The position numbers were made by a program, and so were the translations under genes. From Fibrobacterota bacterium (lineage in GTDB: Bacteria; Fibrobacterota; Fibrobacteria; UBA11236): a stretch of 64,000 nt of DNA. Each line of letters starts with the position of its first letter. Positions within the stretch are counted from its first letter, which is position 1. The stretch is from assembly GCA_028287465.1 (NCBI GenBank), contig JAQBPO010000076.1:1-64000 (forward strand). Direction: 5' to 3'. The notes under the pieces are model-generated. The model made no database searches and was not told where the DNA came from. It saw nothing but the letters and a program-made list of their open reading frames with translations. Shown piece after piece: positions 1 to 9,319 of this stretch.

Positions 1-1
1 C

Positions 2-145
2 GGAAAATTTGAGATTGACCAGGTGCGTCGCAAGGGTAACGAACCATACACCCCAAATGAAAAATTGCACAAACATCATTACGGACAATTGAGAACGGAT
101 TTTGATATTCATATGCGGCCCGAGGGCCTCCACCTCCATATGTGA
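2..145 (+). CDS. Possible 3' end of a cut gene (unknown)
   Basis: The second forward frame is open from the left window edge to a TGA at 143-145, giving 47 residues rich in His, Lys and Arg. I do not recognise the peptide. The stretch is clearly lower in GC than the rest of the window, and 47 open codons at that composition could arise by chance. If real, the start lies outside the window. The only support is the open frame. Confidence 0.25.
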   Translation, partial: GKFEIDQVRRKGNEPYTPNEKLHKHHYGQLRTDFDIHMRPEGLHLHM

Positions 146-498
146 TTGATAGGGCTTAATAAGCTTTTAAGTAAAGATTATCCACCGATTGGATCTTCGA
201 TATTCCAACCTATCCCCCATGCCCGGGCCCCAGTCCGTTCGCGGCATCGTTTCAAGGTTGGGCCTAAAATATATCTTCCCCAACTTGCCCGTTGGGTATT
301 TTACGGCCCGCTTTCGACTATTCCGCTTTCCGATTCGGAAGGGGCGCATTTTTGTGCAATTTGGCCGAAAACGACACGTACCAAAAGAAAGGACGTCTAC
401 GGACCAATGGGGGCGGACCTTTCAGGGTTGAAGGGGACTTCCAGCCGCTTTTGAAAACGGCCCAAAGCGACACCCGTTCGGCCTCCCGGCAAGCCGGA
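146..498. other. Non-coding left-edge region
   Basis: This stretch lies downstream of the NagB-like gene. Short open frames exist on both strands, but none has a convincing ribosome binding site or recognisable protein sequence. The base composition is lower in GC than the neighbouring genes. I see no clear terminator hairpin. Confidence 0.4.
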
Positions 499-2901
499 TC
501 AAGCCAGCTTCAACAGGCTTTTCTTGGAGTCCAGGAAGCGGTACATCGGTTCCATCTCGGCCCTGAACTCGGCATAGGTCATGTCCTTGAGGTAGATGGC
601 CCCATAGGCCCTGCGCATCATGGGATGAGGGCTTCCGTAGAAGAACTCGCGGCCGAGCAGCTTGTTCAGATCGTTATGCTGCTCCACCCAGATCTTCTGG
701 GCCAATTCGCTGAAGGTGCCGTTCAACTCGTGGCTCGGGAATGAGGCCGTACGCTGGCTGATGAAGCAGGCGTTGAACATGCTGTCCAGGACCGCGAAGG
801 AGTTCAGGGAGATGGGGACTATGGTATCCGCCTCGGAAACATGGTACCGCGACCAGATATTACGGTAGCCGTAGACGCGCAGGCCGTCGTCCCCATGCTT
901 GGCGACGTAGGCTTCCAAGGCCCGGGCCACGGCGATGAGGACCTTGAAATGGGTATCCGGGCCGCTGCCTTCCGGATCCATGGCCACGGTGACGATGTTC
1001 GGACGGACCTTCTCGAGCAATTCCAGCACCGGGACCACGTCCCGCTGGTAATCCGGATCGTCCGGGAAGATGGCGCCGGTGTAGAACTTGAGGCGGAGGT
1101 GATGGACATGATCGCGGCCATGCCCGAAATGGGCCCAGACGAGCTCGGCCTCCCATTCCCGGATCCAACCTTTCATCAGCTGGATTGGCTCGGGATCCAC
1201 CTGTCCCGGTTCCAGCCCTTCGAGAACGGCGATATGGCTGCGCACGAAGGCATGGGCCTCGTCCGCGGAGACGTTGGCGCGGCGTTCGAAGACGAAACGC
1301 GACAGCCGGCAGGCGGTATAGTATTCCTCAGCCTCCTTGTTGCGCTGGGCGATGGCCTTGAGGTAGCCGTGGATTTCCTGCTGGGCGGTGGCGGGATTGC
1401 GCAGATCCGCCAAGGCGATCTTGCGGCCCAGGCCCCCGTTCAGGAGCAGGTTCGCCAGCTGCCTCAGGCGCGTCATCAGGTATTGGTTGGTGACGGCGGT
1501 GAAACCCGAAGTCAGGTAGCAGAAGTGGCTCTGGTGCTTTTCCGATCGCACGAGATGGTGGATGACGGGGAAGTAGGCCAGTTCGATATCGTCATGGTGG
1601 GGCGCGGTATGCAAATAGATCCGGTCCGAAGGGATATGGGTGCCGCGTTCGATCTTGGCCTGCACGGAGGCGAGGGCGCCGGCCAGCAGTTCCGGCACGG
1701 ATTTGCGGCTGAGCTTGGCCGCCAGGCGCCATTCGGGCACGTCGGCGGCGTTGATTTGGGAAGGGGAGGCATGCAGGCCCGGAACCGCGTCGGACAAGGC
1801 TCCGTCAATGACCAGACGCTCGAGATCGCGGGGATCGGGAGCGGGAAGGGCCGCGAGCATGGCCTGCCGCCGCGCCTTGAGGCGCGAGCTGGATCCGACC
1901 GTCAGGAAGAAACGGGCATTGGGCAGCTTCTGGAGGCAGCTCGCCGGGGCCTGGATGCTCGCGGGGTTCTCCAGGGCCGCGGCCACGATGGGCGCCTTGG
2001 TCTCCCCCGCCGCCATGATGATGGCGATGGCGTCCCGCTTGTAGGTGATGGTGCCCAGGCCGATGGTGATGACGGCCTTCTTGCGCACGGCGTCGATGCC
2101 TCCGAGATCGGTCGAAGCCGCCGCCTGGCTCTCGTAGTTGAGCTTATCGAGGCGGGTGATGGAATGGTGGCTGGTCCCGCGGATGTTGAAGGCCACGTGG
2201 CCGTCCGGGCCGATGCCGCCCAGGAAGAACCCGATGCCGCCCATGTCGCGGATCTTGCCTTCGTAATTCTCGCAGAACTCGTCGAAGCGCAGGAGGATCT
2301 TCTGGTGCAGGGCCTCCTTGCCGTTGGAGGGCTGGCGCACGCGCACGTCGAGATCGATATCGCCCGAAGCGAAGACCTCCTGGAGGTTCTTATGGGGGAA
2401 AGCCGCCTCTTCAAGGCCCCGGGGGATGCCGAAGGAATCGATGAGAAGCGCGCGCCGCGCATCCAGGCCGAAACCCTGGATGTAGAACTTACGGATGAAA
2501 TACGCGAAGGAGCGCTCGTGGTCCGGGCGGATGGGGAAGAACTCGTCGAGCTGCACGAAGCGCAGGCCGTCCATGCGGGGCTTGTCCCTGCCGCCGAGGC
2601 CCACCTTGGCGAGCATGCCGTCCTTGGCTTCCCCGGCCCAATTGGCCTGGTAGTACTGCATCCACTTGATGAAGTACTCCGGGGTCTTGCCGGTAGGCAG
2701 GGCCACTACGCCTTCCGGATTTTCCGAAACGTACTCCAGGAATCGGAGCGCGGTAAGCTGGCCCAGGAGCACATAGTTCCCGACCGTGACCACCTTGATG
2801 CGTTCCTGCTCGGGCGGGATTTTCCAATTCCCGTTCTCCTTGAGGAAATAGCCTTCCACCCGGCTGGGCGTTCCCGTCGATGCGTTCGCCGAAGTCTCCA
2901 T
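499..2901 (-). CDS. nagB-like: Glucosamine-6-phosphate deaminase fused to a PIG-L/LmbE-like deacetylase domain
   Basis: The 800-residue product combines two domains. Residues about 35-350 look like NagB, which converts glucosamine-6-phosphate to fructose-6-phosphate and ammonia: LDE at 118-120 and the GGIGPDGHVAFN signature at 228-239. Residues about 425-790 look like a PIG-L/LmbE zinc-dependent N-deacetylase, with PHHDD at 434-438 and a later HGRDHVHH segment supplying possible metal ligands. Similar long NagB-LmbE fusions are known from Bacteroidetes. There is no signal peptide, so it should act in the cytoplasm on amino sugars, perhaps from chitin or cell-wall turnover (a GH18 enzyme lies further along). 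The start has a GAGGTG box just upstream. Whether the second domain is active is not shown. Confidence 0.9.
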   Translation of the reverse strand: METSANASTGTPSRVEGYFLKENGNWKIPPEQERIKVVTVGNYVLLGQLTALRFLEYVSENPEGVVALPTGKTPEYFIKWMQYYQANWAGEAKDGMLAKVGLGGRDKPRMDGLRFVQLDEFFPIRPDHERSFAYFIRKFYIQGFGLDARRALLIDSFGIPRGLEEAAFPHKNLQEVFASGDIDLDVRVRQPSNGKEALHQKILLRFDEFCENYEGKIRDMGGIGFFLGGIGPDGHVAFNIRGTSHHSITRLDKLNYESQAAASTDLGGIDAVRKKAVITIGLGTITYKRDAIAIIMAAGETKAPIVAAALENPASIQAPASCLQKLPNARFFLTVGSSSRLKARRQAMLAALPAPDPRDLERLVIDGALSDAVPGLHASPSQINAADVPEWRLAAKLSRKSVPELLAGALASVQAKIERGTHIPSDRIYLHTAPHHDDIELAYFPVIHHLVRSEKHQSHFCYLTSGFTAVTNQYLMTRLRQLANLLLNGGLGRKIALADLRNPATAQQEIHGYLKAIAQRNKEAEEYYTACRLSRFVFERRANVSADEAHAFVRSHIAVLEGLEPGQVDPEPIQLMKGWIREWEAELVWAHFGHGRDHVHHLRLKFYTGAIFPDDPDYQRDVVPVLELLEKVRPNIVTVAMDPEGSGPDTHFKVLIAVARALEAYVAKHGDDGLRVYGYRNIWSRYHVSEADTIVPISLNSFAVLDSMFNACFISQRTASFPSHELNGTFSELAQKIWVEQHNDLNKLLGREFFYGSPHPMMRRAYGAIYLKDMTYAEFRAEMEPMYRFLDSKKSLLKLA

Positions 2902-2969
2902 GAATACACCTCGCTGCTAGCGACAATGTATCAATTCGGGCGAGGGTTCGATTGCCGGCATCGGCGCAC

Positions 2970-2989
2970 TTTTTAGCAATTATGATTAC
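2970..2989 (-). promoter_or_regulatory. Shared upstream element, copy 1 (GTAATCATAAT-N3-TAAAAA)
   Basis: Read on the minus strand, GTAATCATAAT-N3-TAAAAA lies about 70 bases upstream of the NagB-like gene. The same element with identical spacing lies upstream of the Gfo/Idh/MocA gene at 9320-9339. CATAAT inside it would serve as a -10 box, but I see no good -35 box. It could be a promoter needing an activator, or a regulator site. Confidence 0.4.
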
Positions 2990-3176
2990 GCGCCCCCCCG
3001 GAATCCCCAGGTTTTCGAGGAACCCCGACGCGCGCCATAATCGGAAATGTTAAGCATTGCCTCGCCTTGGTTATGTCATTCCGGCCCGGGTCGATTAGGT
3101 TAGGGATGCGGGCGGAGCGCCGCCCGCCCACCCGGACGGGTTCCGGAACGGATTTCGGCAAAGGATTCGGTAGGAT

Positions 3177-4796
3177 ATGATGGAACGGGCCAATCTCGGG
3201 AACCACGACGCGAAGAACCTCCTGGCGCGGATCGGTACCGCCTTGGCTTCGGCCGCAACGGTCCTCGCGCTGGGGTATTCGCCCGCCGGCGCGGAAGCCA
3301 AGATCGAATTGAGGCCGCTGCAGGTGGGCGCCAACCTTTATTTCGGGCAGATATTCAACGTGGATACCGCCATCGCCGACGTGGGCAACTTCAATCCGAC
3401 GGTCACGGTACCCATGACCAGCTTATGGATGATCCAGCAGGCGGACGTGGGTGAACGCCTGGATTTCACCATGGGACTGGTGGGATCGCTCTTCTACCCG
3501 TTCCCGGAAGACAACATCGCCGGTTACAAAAGCTATCGCACCGGCGGTTTCGGGATCCTCCAGGCCAATGGAACGTACAAGTTCGGGGACGTCGCCGAAC
3601 CCTGGCTGAAGATCACCGTGGGCCAGCAAGGCTATAAATACAATCCCTACGCCAAGAACTTCGGGGAATACCTGTTCCGTTCGGAAGCCTATCCGACCAT
3701 CATCCGCAGCGGGGACTGGGGAGCCATCGACAATGCCGCGGCGGGAATCTGGGGCGCCGCCTTCAAGACCCGTTCCAAGGGAGGCATGATCACGAACGAC
3801 CTTTTCGTCACCATGTCCGACACGCGCGTCCCGCTGTATGATCTTTCCTTCACGGACGTGGTCAATTTCAAGCTGGGTAAGGTGCTCCAGGTGGGCGGCG
3901 GCGTAATGCTGAACCGTTACGTCCAGTTCGACCCGGAAAAGAGCAGTCCGCGGAAGATCGAGACCGGGTGGATCAACTGGACCGCGGCTGACGAAGCCCG
4001 ATTGCGCGCCTATGTCGACAAGTTCATCGGGGAGCGGCCCAATGCCTTGACCCGGAACGATACGGCCGAATATTCCCGCTTCCGCGATCCCAACGGGAAT
4101 ATCGATACCAGTCTCGCCCCGGGGACCTATTGGGCGAACTCCAAGCGGAACCTGATCGTCCTTCTGGCCCAACCCGATGCGGTCCCTTACGCCGCAGCGG
4201 AGAAGAAAGCCCTCCTGGACAACCTCGACATCAATTTCATCGATTCGAAAACGATCTATGCCATGGGCCGCTTTTCCATCGACCCGAAACCCCTGATCGG
4301 CCTGGAAGAGGCCTTGGGCCCGCAGGACCTGGTCCTTTACGGGGAGGCCGCCGTGATCGGTTTCAACAACTTCCCCATCTATTACAAGAGCGTCAGCGAA
4401 CGGATGCCCATGATGCTCGGCTTCAACCTGCCCACCTTCAAATACCTCGACTTCCTGACCGTGGAAGCCGAGTACCTCCACAACCCGCATATCAACTCCG
4501 ATTACATCCCTTCCCTATTCCGGAATCCACAGCCGAAGTCCCTGGATCATACCCAGCCGGAAACGCCCGGGATAGCGGATTCCGCTTTCGACGGCGAGAA
4601 GGGGATCGATTGGACCAAGGACGACTTCAAATGGTCCGTCACCGCCCTGAAATCCTTCGGGGTCTGGAACCTCTCCGGCCAGGTCGGCCGGGATCACTTC
4701 CGCCCTCTCGACCCTTATTTCCGTCCGTCCCTCACCGAAGCGGCCACCACCGATAAAACCTGGTATTACACCGTCCGCCTGATGGTCAACCTTTAG
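3177..4796 (+). CDS. Exported outer-membrane beta-barrel protein, unknown function
   Basis: The 539-residue product begins with a charged stretch and a hydrophobic, Ala-rich segment (about residues 16-40, ending PAGAEA) that fits a signal peptide. The rest has many short alternating hydrophobic and aromatic strands and ends in a strand finishing VRLMVNL, as in outer-membrane barrels. I cannot assign a substrate or family. Two ATG codons are adjacent at 3177; either could be the start. The DUF1080 gene follows after 12 bases, so the two probably share a transcript. Confidence 0.7.
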   Translation: MMERANLGNHDAKNLLARIGTALASAATVLALGYSPAGAEAKIELRPLQVGANLYFGQIFNVDTAIADVGNFNPTVTVPMTSLWMIQQADVGERLDFTMGLVGSLFYPFPEDNIAGYKSYRTGGFGILQANGTYKFGDVAEPWLKITVGQQGYKYNPYAKNFGEYLFRSEAYPTIIRSGDWGAIDNAAAGIWGAAFKTRSKGGMITNDLFVTMSDTRVPLYDLSFTDVVNFKLGKVLQVGGGVMLNRYVQFDPEKSSPRKIETGWINWTAADEARLRAYVDKFIGERPNALTRNDTAEYSRFRDPNGNIDTSLAPGTYWANSKRNLIVLLAQPDAVPYAAAEKKALLDNLDINFIDSKTIYAMGRFSIDPKPLIGLEEALGPQDLVLYGEAAVIGFNNFPIYYKSVSERMPMMLGFNLPTFKYLDFLTVEAEYLHNPHINSDYIPSLFRNPQPKSLDHTQPETPGIADSAFDGEKGIDWTKDDFKWSVTALKSFGVWNLSGQVGRDHFRPLDPYFRPSLTEAATTDKTWYYTVRLMVNL

Positions 4797-4808
4797 GAGC
4801 CCCGAACC

Positions 4809-5843
4809 ATGCGCAAATTCTACGTAATCCCGCTCCTGGCGGCAGCCGCCCTCGTCGCCAAGACGAACTGGAAACCGTTGTTCAACGGGAAGACCTTCGA
4901 GCCCGAATGGTACATCGCCGGAGACAAGTCCTATTGGAAGATTGACGCCGCCGATAGCGCCATCGTCGGGCAATCGACCAGCAATACGCCTTACACCATG
5001 GTGTTTTCGAACAGGAAGGATTTCGATCAGTTCACGGTGAAATACCAATACCGGCTCAAGGCCGGGTGCAGCGGCTTCTTCTTCCGATCGGTGAACAATA
5101 CCACCGCCGAACTGGTGGCGGGAACCCAGGTGGAAGCGAAGTTCGAAGGAGGCGGCGAAAAGGAGGTCGGTTCCCTGTACGTCCATCCCAGCCCCGGTTG
5201 GGTGGTGCAGCATACGGCCGCCTACAGCGCCAAAATAGCCAAGCCCGTCGATCAGTACCAGAACGTCATGATCACGGTCAAGCGTCCCTATTACTACGTG
5301 AACGTGAACGGCTTCCAGGCCGTGGGGGAGACGGACGCGGCCGAGATCGCCGCCGGCGCCAAGCGCGCCTGGGATTATACCGGGAATGCCCTGGCCACCA
5401 ACCCCGGCCAGTTCGGCCTTCAGATCCATGCAGGACAGCCCCAGATGGACGTGCGCTTCAGGAATATCATGATCCTGGAAGGCTGCGGCGATGCGGCGAA
5501 ACCGGGGTTCGACGGGGAATTCGTTTCCGGATTCGCGAAGCATCCCGCCGTGTACCAGGACAACGGAACCTGCAACTCCGCGGAAGTGGATGGGGCATTC
5601 AAGGCCAGGCTTGCGGGAGAAATAGGACGGGTAGTCCGGAACGGCGATCAAGCGACCTTGAGAATCTCCTACCCCGGCGCGCATACTTTGGAGATAATCT
5701 CCTTGGATGGCAGGGTCGTCTTCTCGGGTTCGTCCCCCTCCGCCTTTGAATACCGCCTTTCCGGGATCCGGAACCCGGGGCTATACGTCGCAAGGTTGAA
5801 AACTGAAAACTCCGCCGTCTCCCAGCGAATCCTGGTTCCCTGA
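4809..5843 (+). CDS. Secreted DUF1080 (3-keto-disaccharide hydrolase-like) protein with C-terminal sorting-like domain
   Basis: A short signal peptide (residues 1-17) is followed by a concanavalin-like DUF1080 domain (about 20-225), recognised from the WKPLFNG opening, the YQYRLKAGCSGFFFRS strand and the long beta pattern. Family members have been linked to processing of 3-keto glycosides, usually with Gfo/Idh/MocA oxidoreductases; one is encoded 2.3 kb away on the other strand. The C-terminus (about 280-344) carries ISLDGRVVFSG and a GLYVARL strand, matching the D-x-x-G-R domain on other secreted proteins here. AGGAG precedes the start by nine bases. A second DUF1080 protein is at 42812-43744. 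Confidence 0.8.
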   Translation: MRKFYVIPLLAAAALVAKTNWKPLFNGKTFEPEWYIAGDKSYWKIDAADSAIVGQSTSNTPYTMVFSNRKDFDQFTVKYQYRLKAGCSGFFFRSVNNTTAELVAGTQVEAKFEGGGEKEVGSLYVHPSPGWVVQHTAAYSAKIAKPVDQYQNVMITVKRPYYYVNVNGFQAVGETDAAEIAAGAKRAWDYTGNALATNPGQFGLQIHAGQPQMDVRFRNIMILEGCGDAAKPGFDGEFVSGFAKHPAVYQDNGTCNSAEVDGAFKARLAGEIGRVVRNGDQATLRISYPGAHTLEIISLDGRVVFSGSSPSAFEYRLSGIRNPGLYVARLKTENSAVSQRILVP

Positions 5844-5883
5844 ATCCATTCCGTCCGGTCCCGCACTAAGGGGGACCGGAGCG

Positions 5884-7140
5884 ATGCTGGCCCTCCTGAT
5901 TTCCCTTTGCGCGTGCTCCAAAAAGGAATCCGGCCATCCCGCGGACGCCGCCTTGCCGGCCACGAAGGATTCCTCCGGATTCCATGCCCGGCCGCTGACG
6001 GAAATCCCTCCCGTGGTACCCCCATTGCAACGATCCGAATGGCTGCAGAACCATTTCGCCTGGTACGTCGCGCCCCAGGGGAAGCCGCCTGAATCATGGT
6101 CCGCCTTGGAAAAGAACATCCACCCCGAAGCCTGCGGAGCCTGCCACCAACAACAGTTCCAGGATTGGAAACAGAGCCTGCATCACAAGGCAATGGGTCC
6201 CTCGGTACTCGGGCAATTGCTGGACATGGAATTGGACGCGCCCGTCCTCTCCATCACCTGCCAACGGTGCCATGCTCCGCTCGCGGAACAAATCCCGTAT
6301 CTCGAGAAAGGGATCAAGAACCCGGTTTTCGAACCGGGCTTCCGCGAGCAGGGCCTCGTCTGCGCGGCCTGCCATGTCCGGGGCCATCAACGCTTCGGTC
6401 CGCCGTCCCGGAATCCCTCGGCGGAGGGCGGTCCCCATGGGGGGTTCACCATGAAAACGGAATATGAAAGCCCGGCCTTCTGCGCATCCTGCCATGATTT
6501 CACCCCGGGAGGGGGAATGCACGGAAAGCTGGTGCAGGAAACCGCGGAAGAATGGCGGCGCACGCCGTTCGCGGCCGAGGGCAAGACCTGCCAAAGCTGC
6601 CATATGCCGGATCGGCGCCATCTCTGGAAAGGCATCCACGATTCGGCCATGGTCAGCTCGGCCGTTTCCATCCAAGCCCAGTTCAATCCTCCCGCTAGGC
6701 CCGGCGACTCCCTGCGCGCTTCCGTGACCCTGACCAATGTCGGCGCGGGCCATCGCTTCCCCACCTATACGGAACCGCAGGTCAAGATCATCCTGGAACA
6801 GGTCGATGCCGAAGGCAAGGCCCTGGAAGGCACCCGGGTGGAGGGGATTATCGCCCGCCGGGTGACGGAAGAGATGGATCGGGAGTTGTTCGACACGCGC
6901 CTGCTTCCGGGCGAGACCTTTTCCCTGGAGTACTCGCGCCCGAAGCCGGCGGCGGCGGCGGCGCTCTCCGCGCGGGTGGAAGTCTGGCCGGATGAGGCAT
7001 ACCGCCTGTACTTCAAGAAAATGCTGGAGACGGACTCCCTGCGTCCGGAGATGCCTGCCGTGCTCGGCAGGATGGAAGAAGCGCTGAAGCAGGACACGCA
7101 ATCCCGGTATCTCCTGTGGCGCAGGACCTTCAGGATGTAG
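5884..7140 (+). CDS. Pentaheme cytochrome c lipoprotein
   Basis: The 418-residue product has five CxxCH heme-binding motifs, at residues 84-88, 126-130, 160-164, 200-204 and 236-240. The N-terminus is a short hydrophobic segment ending LCAC, a plausible lipobox with Cys11 as the lipid-attached residue, though the positively charged n-region is missing. Residues about 250-400 form a beta-rich domain without heme motifs, as seen behind the hemes in cytochrome c554-type proteins. It probably moves electrons in the periplasm or on the outer membrane; the partner is unknown. It starts 40 bases after the DUF1080 gene. The chosen ATG has a G-rich box upstream. Confidence 0.85.
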   Translation: MLALLISLCACSKKESGHPADAALPATKDSSGFHARPLTEIPPVVPPLQRSEWLQNHFAWYVAPQGKPPESWSALEKNIHPEACGACHQQQFQDWKQSLHHKAMGPSVLGQLLDMELDAPVLSITCQRCHAPLAEQIPYLEKGIKNPVFEPGFREQGLVCAACHVRGHQRFGPPSRNPSAEGGPHGGFTMKTEYESPAFCASCHDFTPGGGMHGKLVQETAEEWRRTPFAAEGKTCQSCHMPDRRHLWKGIHDSAMVSSAVSIQAQFNPPARPGDSLRASVTLTNVGAGHRFPTYTEPQVKIILEQVDAEGKALEGTRVEGIIARRVTEEMDRELFDTRLLPGETFSLEYSRPKPAAAAALSARVEVWPDEAYRLYFKKMLETDSLRPEMPAVLGRMEEALKQDTQSRYLLWRRTFRM

Positions 7141-7180
7141 GTCCAGGGCGGCGGGGCTACCTTTCCCTTCCCTTTCAACC

Positions 7181-7186
7181 TATAAT
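7181..7186 (+). promoter_or_regulatory. Consensus -10 box (TATAAT), likely leaderless start
   Basis: A perfect TATAAT ends six bases before the ATG of the AraC-type gene at 7193. A transcript from this box would begin at or next to the start codon, giving a leaderless message. No good -35 box lies 16-18 bases upstream; the region there is a pyrimidine run. Confidence 0.5.
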
Positions 7187-7192
7187 TGACGC

Positions 7193-8065
7193 ATGGAGAA
7201 AGCCGATTTGGACTCGCTGGAGAAAGCCGCCAAGGGCCTTCCCGAACCCAGGAGCTTCTTCCGGGGCCTGGCCCCTTCCAATTTCGAACTGCCCAACAAC
7301 CTGATCCTGTTCCAACGCGCCCGCGCGGACATGCTGGGGCAGGAGCATCATTACCATTACCGCTTCGTCCTGATCGTGAACCTGCGCACCGAAGGCACGG
7401 TGGCCCTGGACAACCGCAGTTTCGAACTGAAGCCGGGCGAGGGCCTTCTGGTGTTCCCCCATCAGTTCCACCATTTCCATCCGCCCAAGGCCGATTCAAT
7501 CCGCTGGCTGTTCCTGACCTTCGAACTAAACAATCCCGAGAACATCGCGGCTTTGCGCAACAAGGTCAACCCGTTGTCCGAGACCTTCCGGGCCTACCTG
7601 GGCCGGCTGGTCCAGATGTACCTGGAGAAGACCTCCCAGAAGGAAACCTCCACCGCCATCAGCATGCTGGCGGGCCTGGCCCTGCTGGAATTGATGCAAC
7701 AGGAGGGACGCTCGAGCACCCGCGCCACCATGGCCCGGCCCTCGGTCATCGATCAGATCAACCGGTACATCTGGGACAACTTCGACAAGGATCTGAAACT
7801 GTCCGACCTCGCGGAGAAATTCCCGTATTCGGAGAGCCATTTGCGGTTGTTGTTCCGCAAGCGCATGGGCATGAGCCTGGGGACCTATATCCAGAAGGTG
7901 AAGATGAACCGGGCGCGGTCCCTGCTGGTGAGTTCGGGCCTGAACGTTTCCCAGGTGGCCCAATCCTGCGGGTACGATTCCCTCTATTCCTTCAGCCGCG
8001 CCTTCAAGAAGACGACGGGCCTATCGCCCCTGGCCTATAAGAAGGTCAATACAGCGAAGTACTAG
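7193..8065 (+). CDS. AraC-family transcriptional regulator with cupin sensor domain
   Basis: The 290-residue product has an N-terminal cupin-like domain (about 40-140; HYHYRFVLIVNL and the GEGLLVFPHQFHHF strands) and a C-terminal double helix-turn-helix of the AraC/XylS type (about 185-288), including LSDLAEKF, VSQVAQSCGYDS and the closing FSRAFKKTTGLSP signature. Such proteins sense a small ligand, often a sugar, and switch nearby genes on. Plausible targets are the neighbouring pentaheme/DUF1080 genes or the convergent Gfo/Idh/MocA gene; the sequence does not decide. No Shine-Dalgarno sequence precedes the start, consistent with the leaderless promoter noted separately. Confidence 0.9.
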   Translation: MEKADLDSLEKAAKGLPEPRSFFRGLAPSNFELPNNLILFQRARADMLGQEHHYHYRFVLIVNLRTEGTVALDNRSFELKPGEGLLVFPHQFHHFHPPKADSIRWLFLTFELNNPENIAALRNKVNPLSETFRAYLGRLVQMYLEKTSQKETSTAISMLAGLALLELMQQEGRSSTRATMARPSVIDQINRYIWDNFDKDLKLSDLAEKFPYSESHLRLLFRKRMGMSLGTYIQKVKMNRARSLLVSSGLNVSQVAQSCGYDSLYSFSRAFKKTTGLSPLAYKKVNTAKY

Positions 8066-8138
8066 GGCGCCGGGAGGATTCCCGCAGGAAGGCCGGGAAG
8101 GGCGCAGAGCGGCCCCGAAGGCGCGGACGCCCCCGGAA

Positions 8139-9212
8139 TCACAGCTGGACGATTTTCCCGGTGCGCCAGGATTCATCGGCCGCGAGAACGATGCGGAGGC
8201 TGTCCAGGGCGCTGCGGAGATGGCCGGTCAGGTCCAGGTCCTCGCGGATGGCCTTCAGGAAGAACGCCTGTTCCCGGTCGCAAAGCTCCTGGTGGCCCGG
8301 TTCATCGGCCATGTCGATCTGCTGATCCGGTTCCACGAAGCGATTGTCCGCGTCGAGCTTGGAACGGTGCACCAGCAGAGAGCTGGTCTTGGTGTGGCCG
8401 TCCACGTCGGCGGAATTCTCGTCCCGCTTGCCGCGTCCCACGATGCTGACGCAACCGCCCGGTCCGATCAGATCCTTGATGAAATACGCGACCTTGCTCA
8501 TCATCGGGCCCCAGCCCACCTCGTACCAGCCGACGGATCCGTCCTCGAACTTGATCTGCAGCTGGCCGTAATTGTACATATCCGCGCCGATCTCCTCCGT
8601 GAGCCGCGCGCCGATGCAATGGACGCTCTTGGGTTTGGACTGCGTGACCTGGCACATCAGGTCCACGTAGTGCACGCCGCAGTCCACGATGGGGCTGATG
8701 GAGGACATCAGGTTCTTGTGGGTCTCCCATTCGGGGCCGAAGCTCTGCTGATTGAGATTCATGCGCATGACCATCGGCTTGCCCAGGGTGCGTCCGATCT
8801 CGACGAACTTGGCGTATGCGGGATGATGATGGAGGATGTACCCGACCACGAGCTTGCGTCCGAGGCGGTTGGCGAGATCGATGACCTTTTCCGCGTCCGC
8901 GACGGTTTCAGCGAGAGGCTTTTCCAGGAAGACGTGGGCGCCGGCTTCCATGGACTTCAGGGCGTATTCCGCATGGGTATCGGGGTAGGTATTGATGGAT
9001 ACGGCGTCCGGACGCGTCTCCCGGAGGGCGGTTTCGAAATCCCCGAACTGGGCGACCTTGCCCCCCAACTGCGCCGCGAGCTTTTCCCGGCTCCCGTCCC
9101 CGCGGCTGACCAGGCCCACCACCTCGAAGCCGTCGATTTTGTGGTATGCCCTGGCATGGGACCGTCCCATATGCCCGCACCCGACAACGAGGATCCTGAT
9201 ATTCTTCGGCAT
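8139..9212 (-). CDS. Gfo/Idh/MocA-family NAD(P)-dependent oxidoreductase
   Basis: The 357-residue product opens with a Rossmann fold (ILVVGCGHMG, the GxGxxG dinucleotide motif) and carries the family signature EKPLAET about 95 residues in. Enzymes of this family oxidise or reduce sugars, inositols or their derivatives in the cytoplasm. I placed the start at the ATG at 9210-9212 because AGAGGA lies eight bases upstream and the protein then begins directly at the Rossmann strand; an in-frame ATG 30 codons earlier gives a tail unlike the family. It converges with the AraC-type gene. With DUF1080 proteins nearby it could take part in keto-sugar metabolism (inference). Confidence 0.88.
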   Translation of the reverse strand: MPKNIRILVVGCGHMGRSHARAYHKIDGFEVVGLVSRGDGSREKLAAQLGGKVAQFGDFETALRETRPDAVSINTYPDTHAEYALKSMEAGAHVFLEKPLAETVADAEKVIDLANRLGRKLVVGYILHHHPAYAKFVEIGRTLGKPMVMRMNLNQQSFGPEWETHKNLMSSISPIVDCGVHYVDLMCQVTQSKPKSVHCIGARLTEEIGADMYNYGQLQIKFEDGSVGWYEVGWGPMMSKVAYFIKDLIGPGGCVSIVGRGKRDENSADVDGHTKTSSLLVHRSKLDADNRFVEPDQQIDMADEPGHQELCDREQAFFLKAIREDLDLTGHLRSALDSLRIVLAADESWRTGKIVQL

Positions 9213-9319
9213 CTGCTTAATCCTCTTGCGGAACTTGGGACGGGCGATCCCATCCCCCTGTGGGTACCTGGTCAAAGCTAGCCGAACCGGACGCTTGGGC
9301 AATACCAGAACCGGTTTTG

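Noticed and set aside
841-2976. 711-codon open frame on the plus strand
   Set aside because: It is antisense to the NagB/PIG-L gene, whose protein motifs are clear. Long antisense frames are expected in GC-rich coding DNA, and this one has a composition-like Gly/Asp/Ala sequence.
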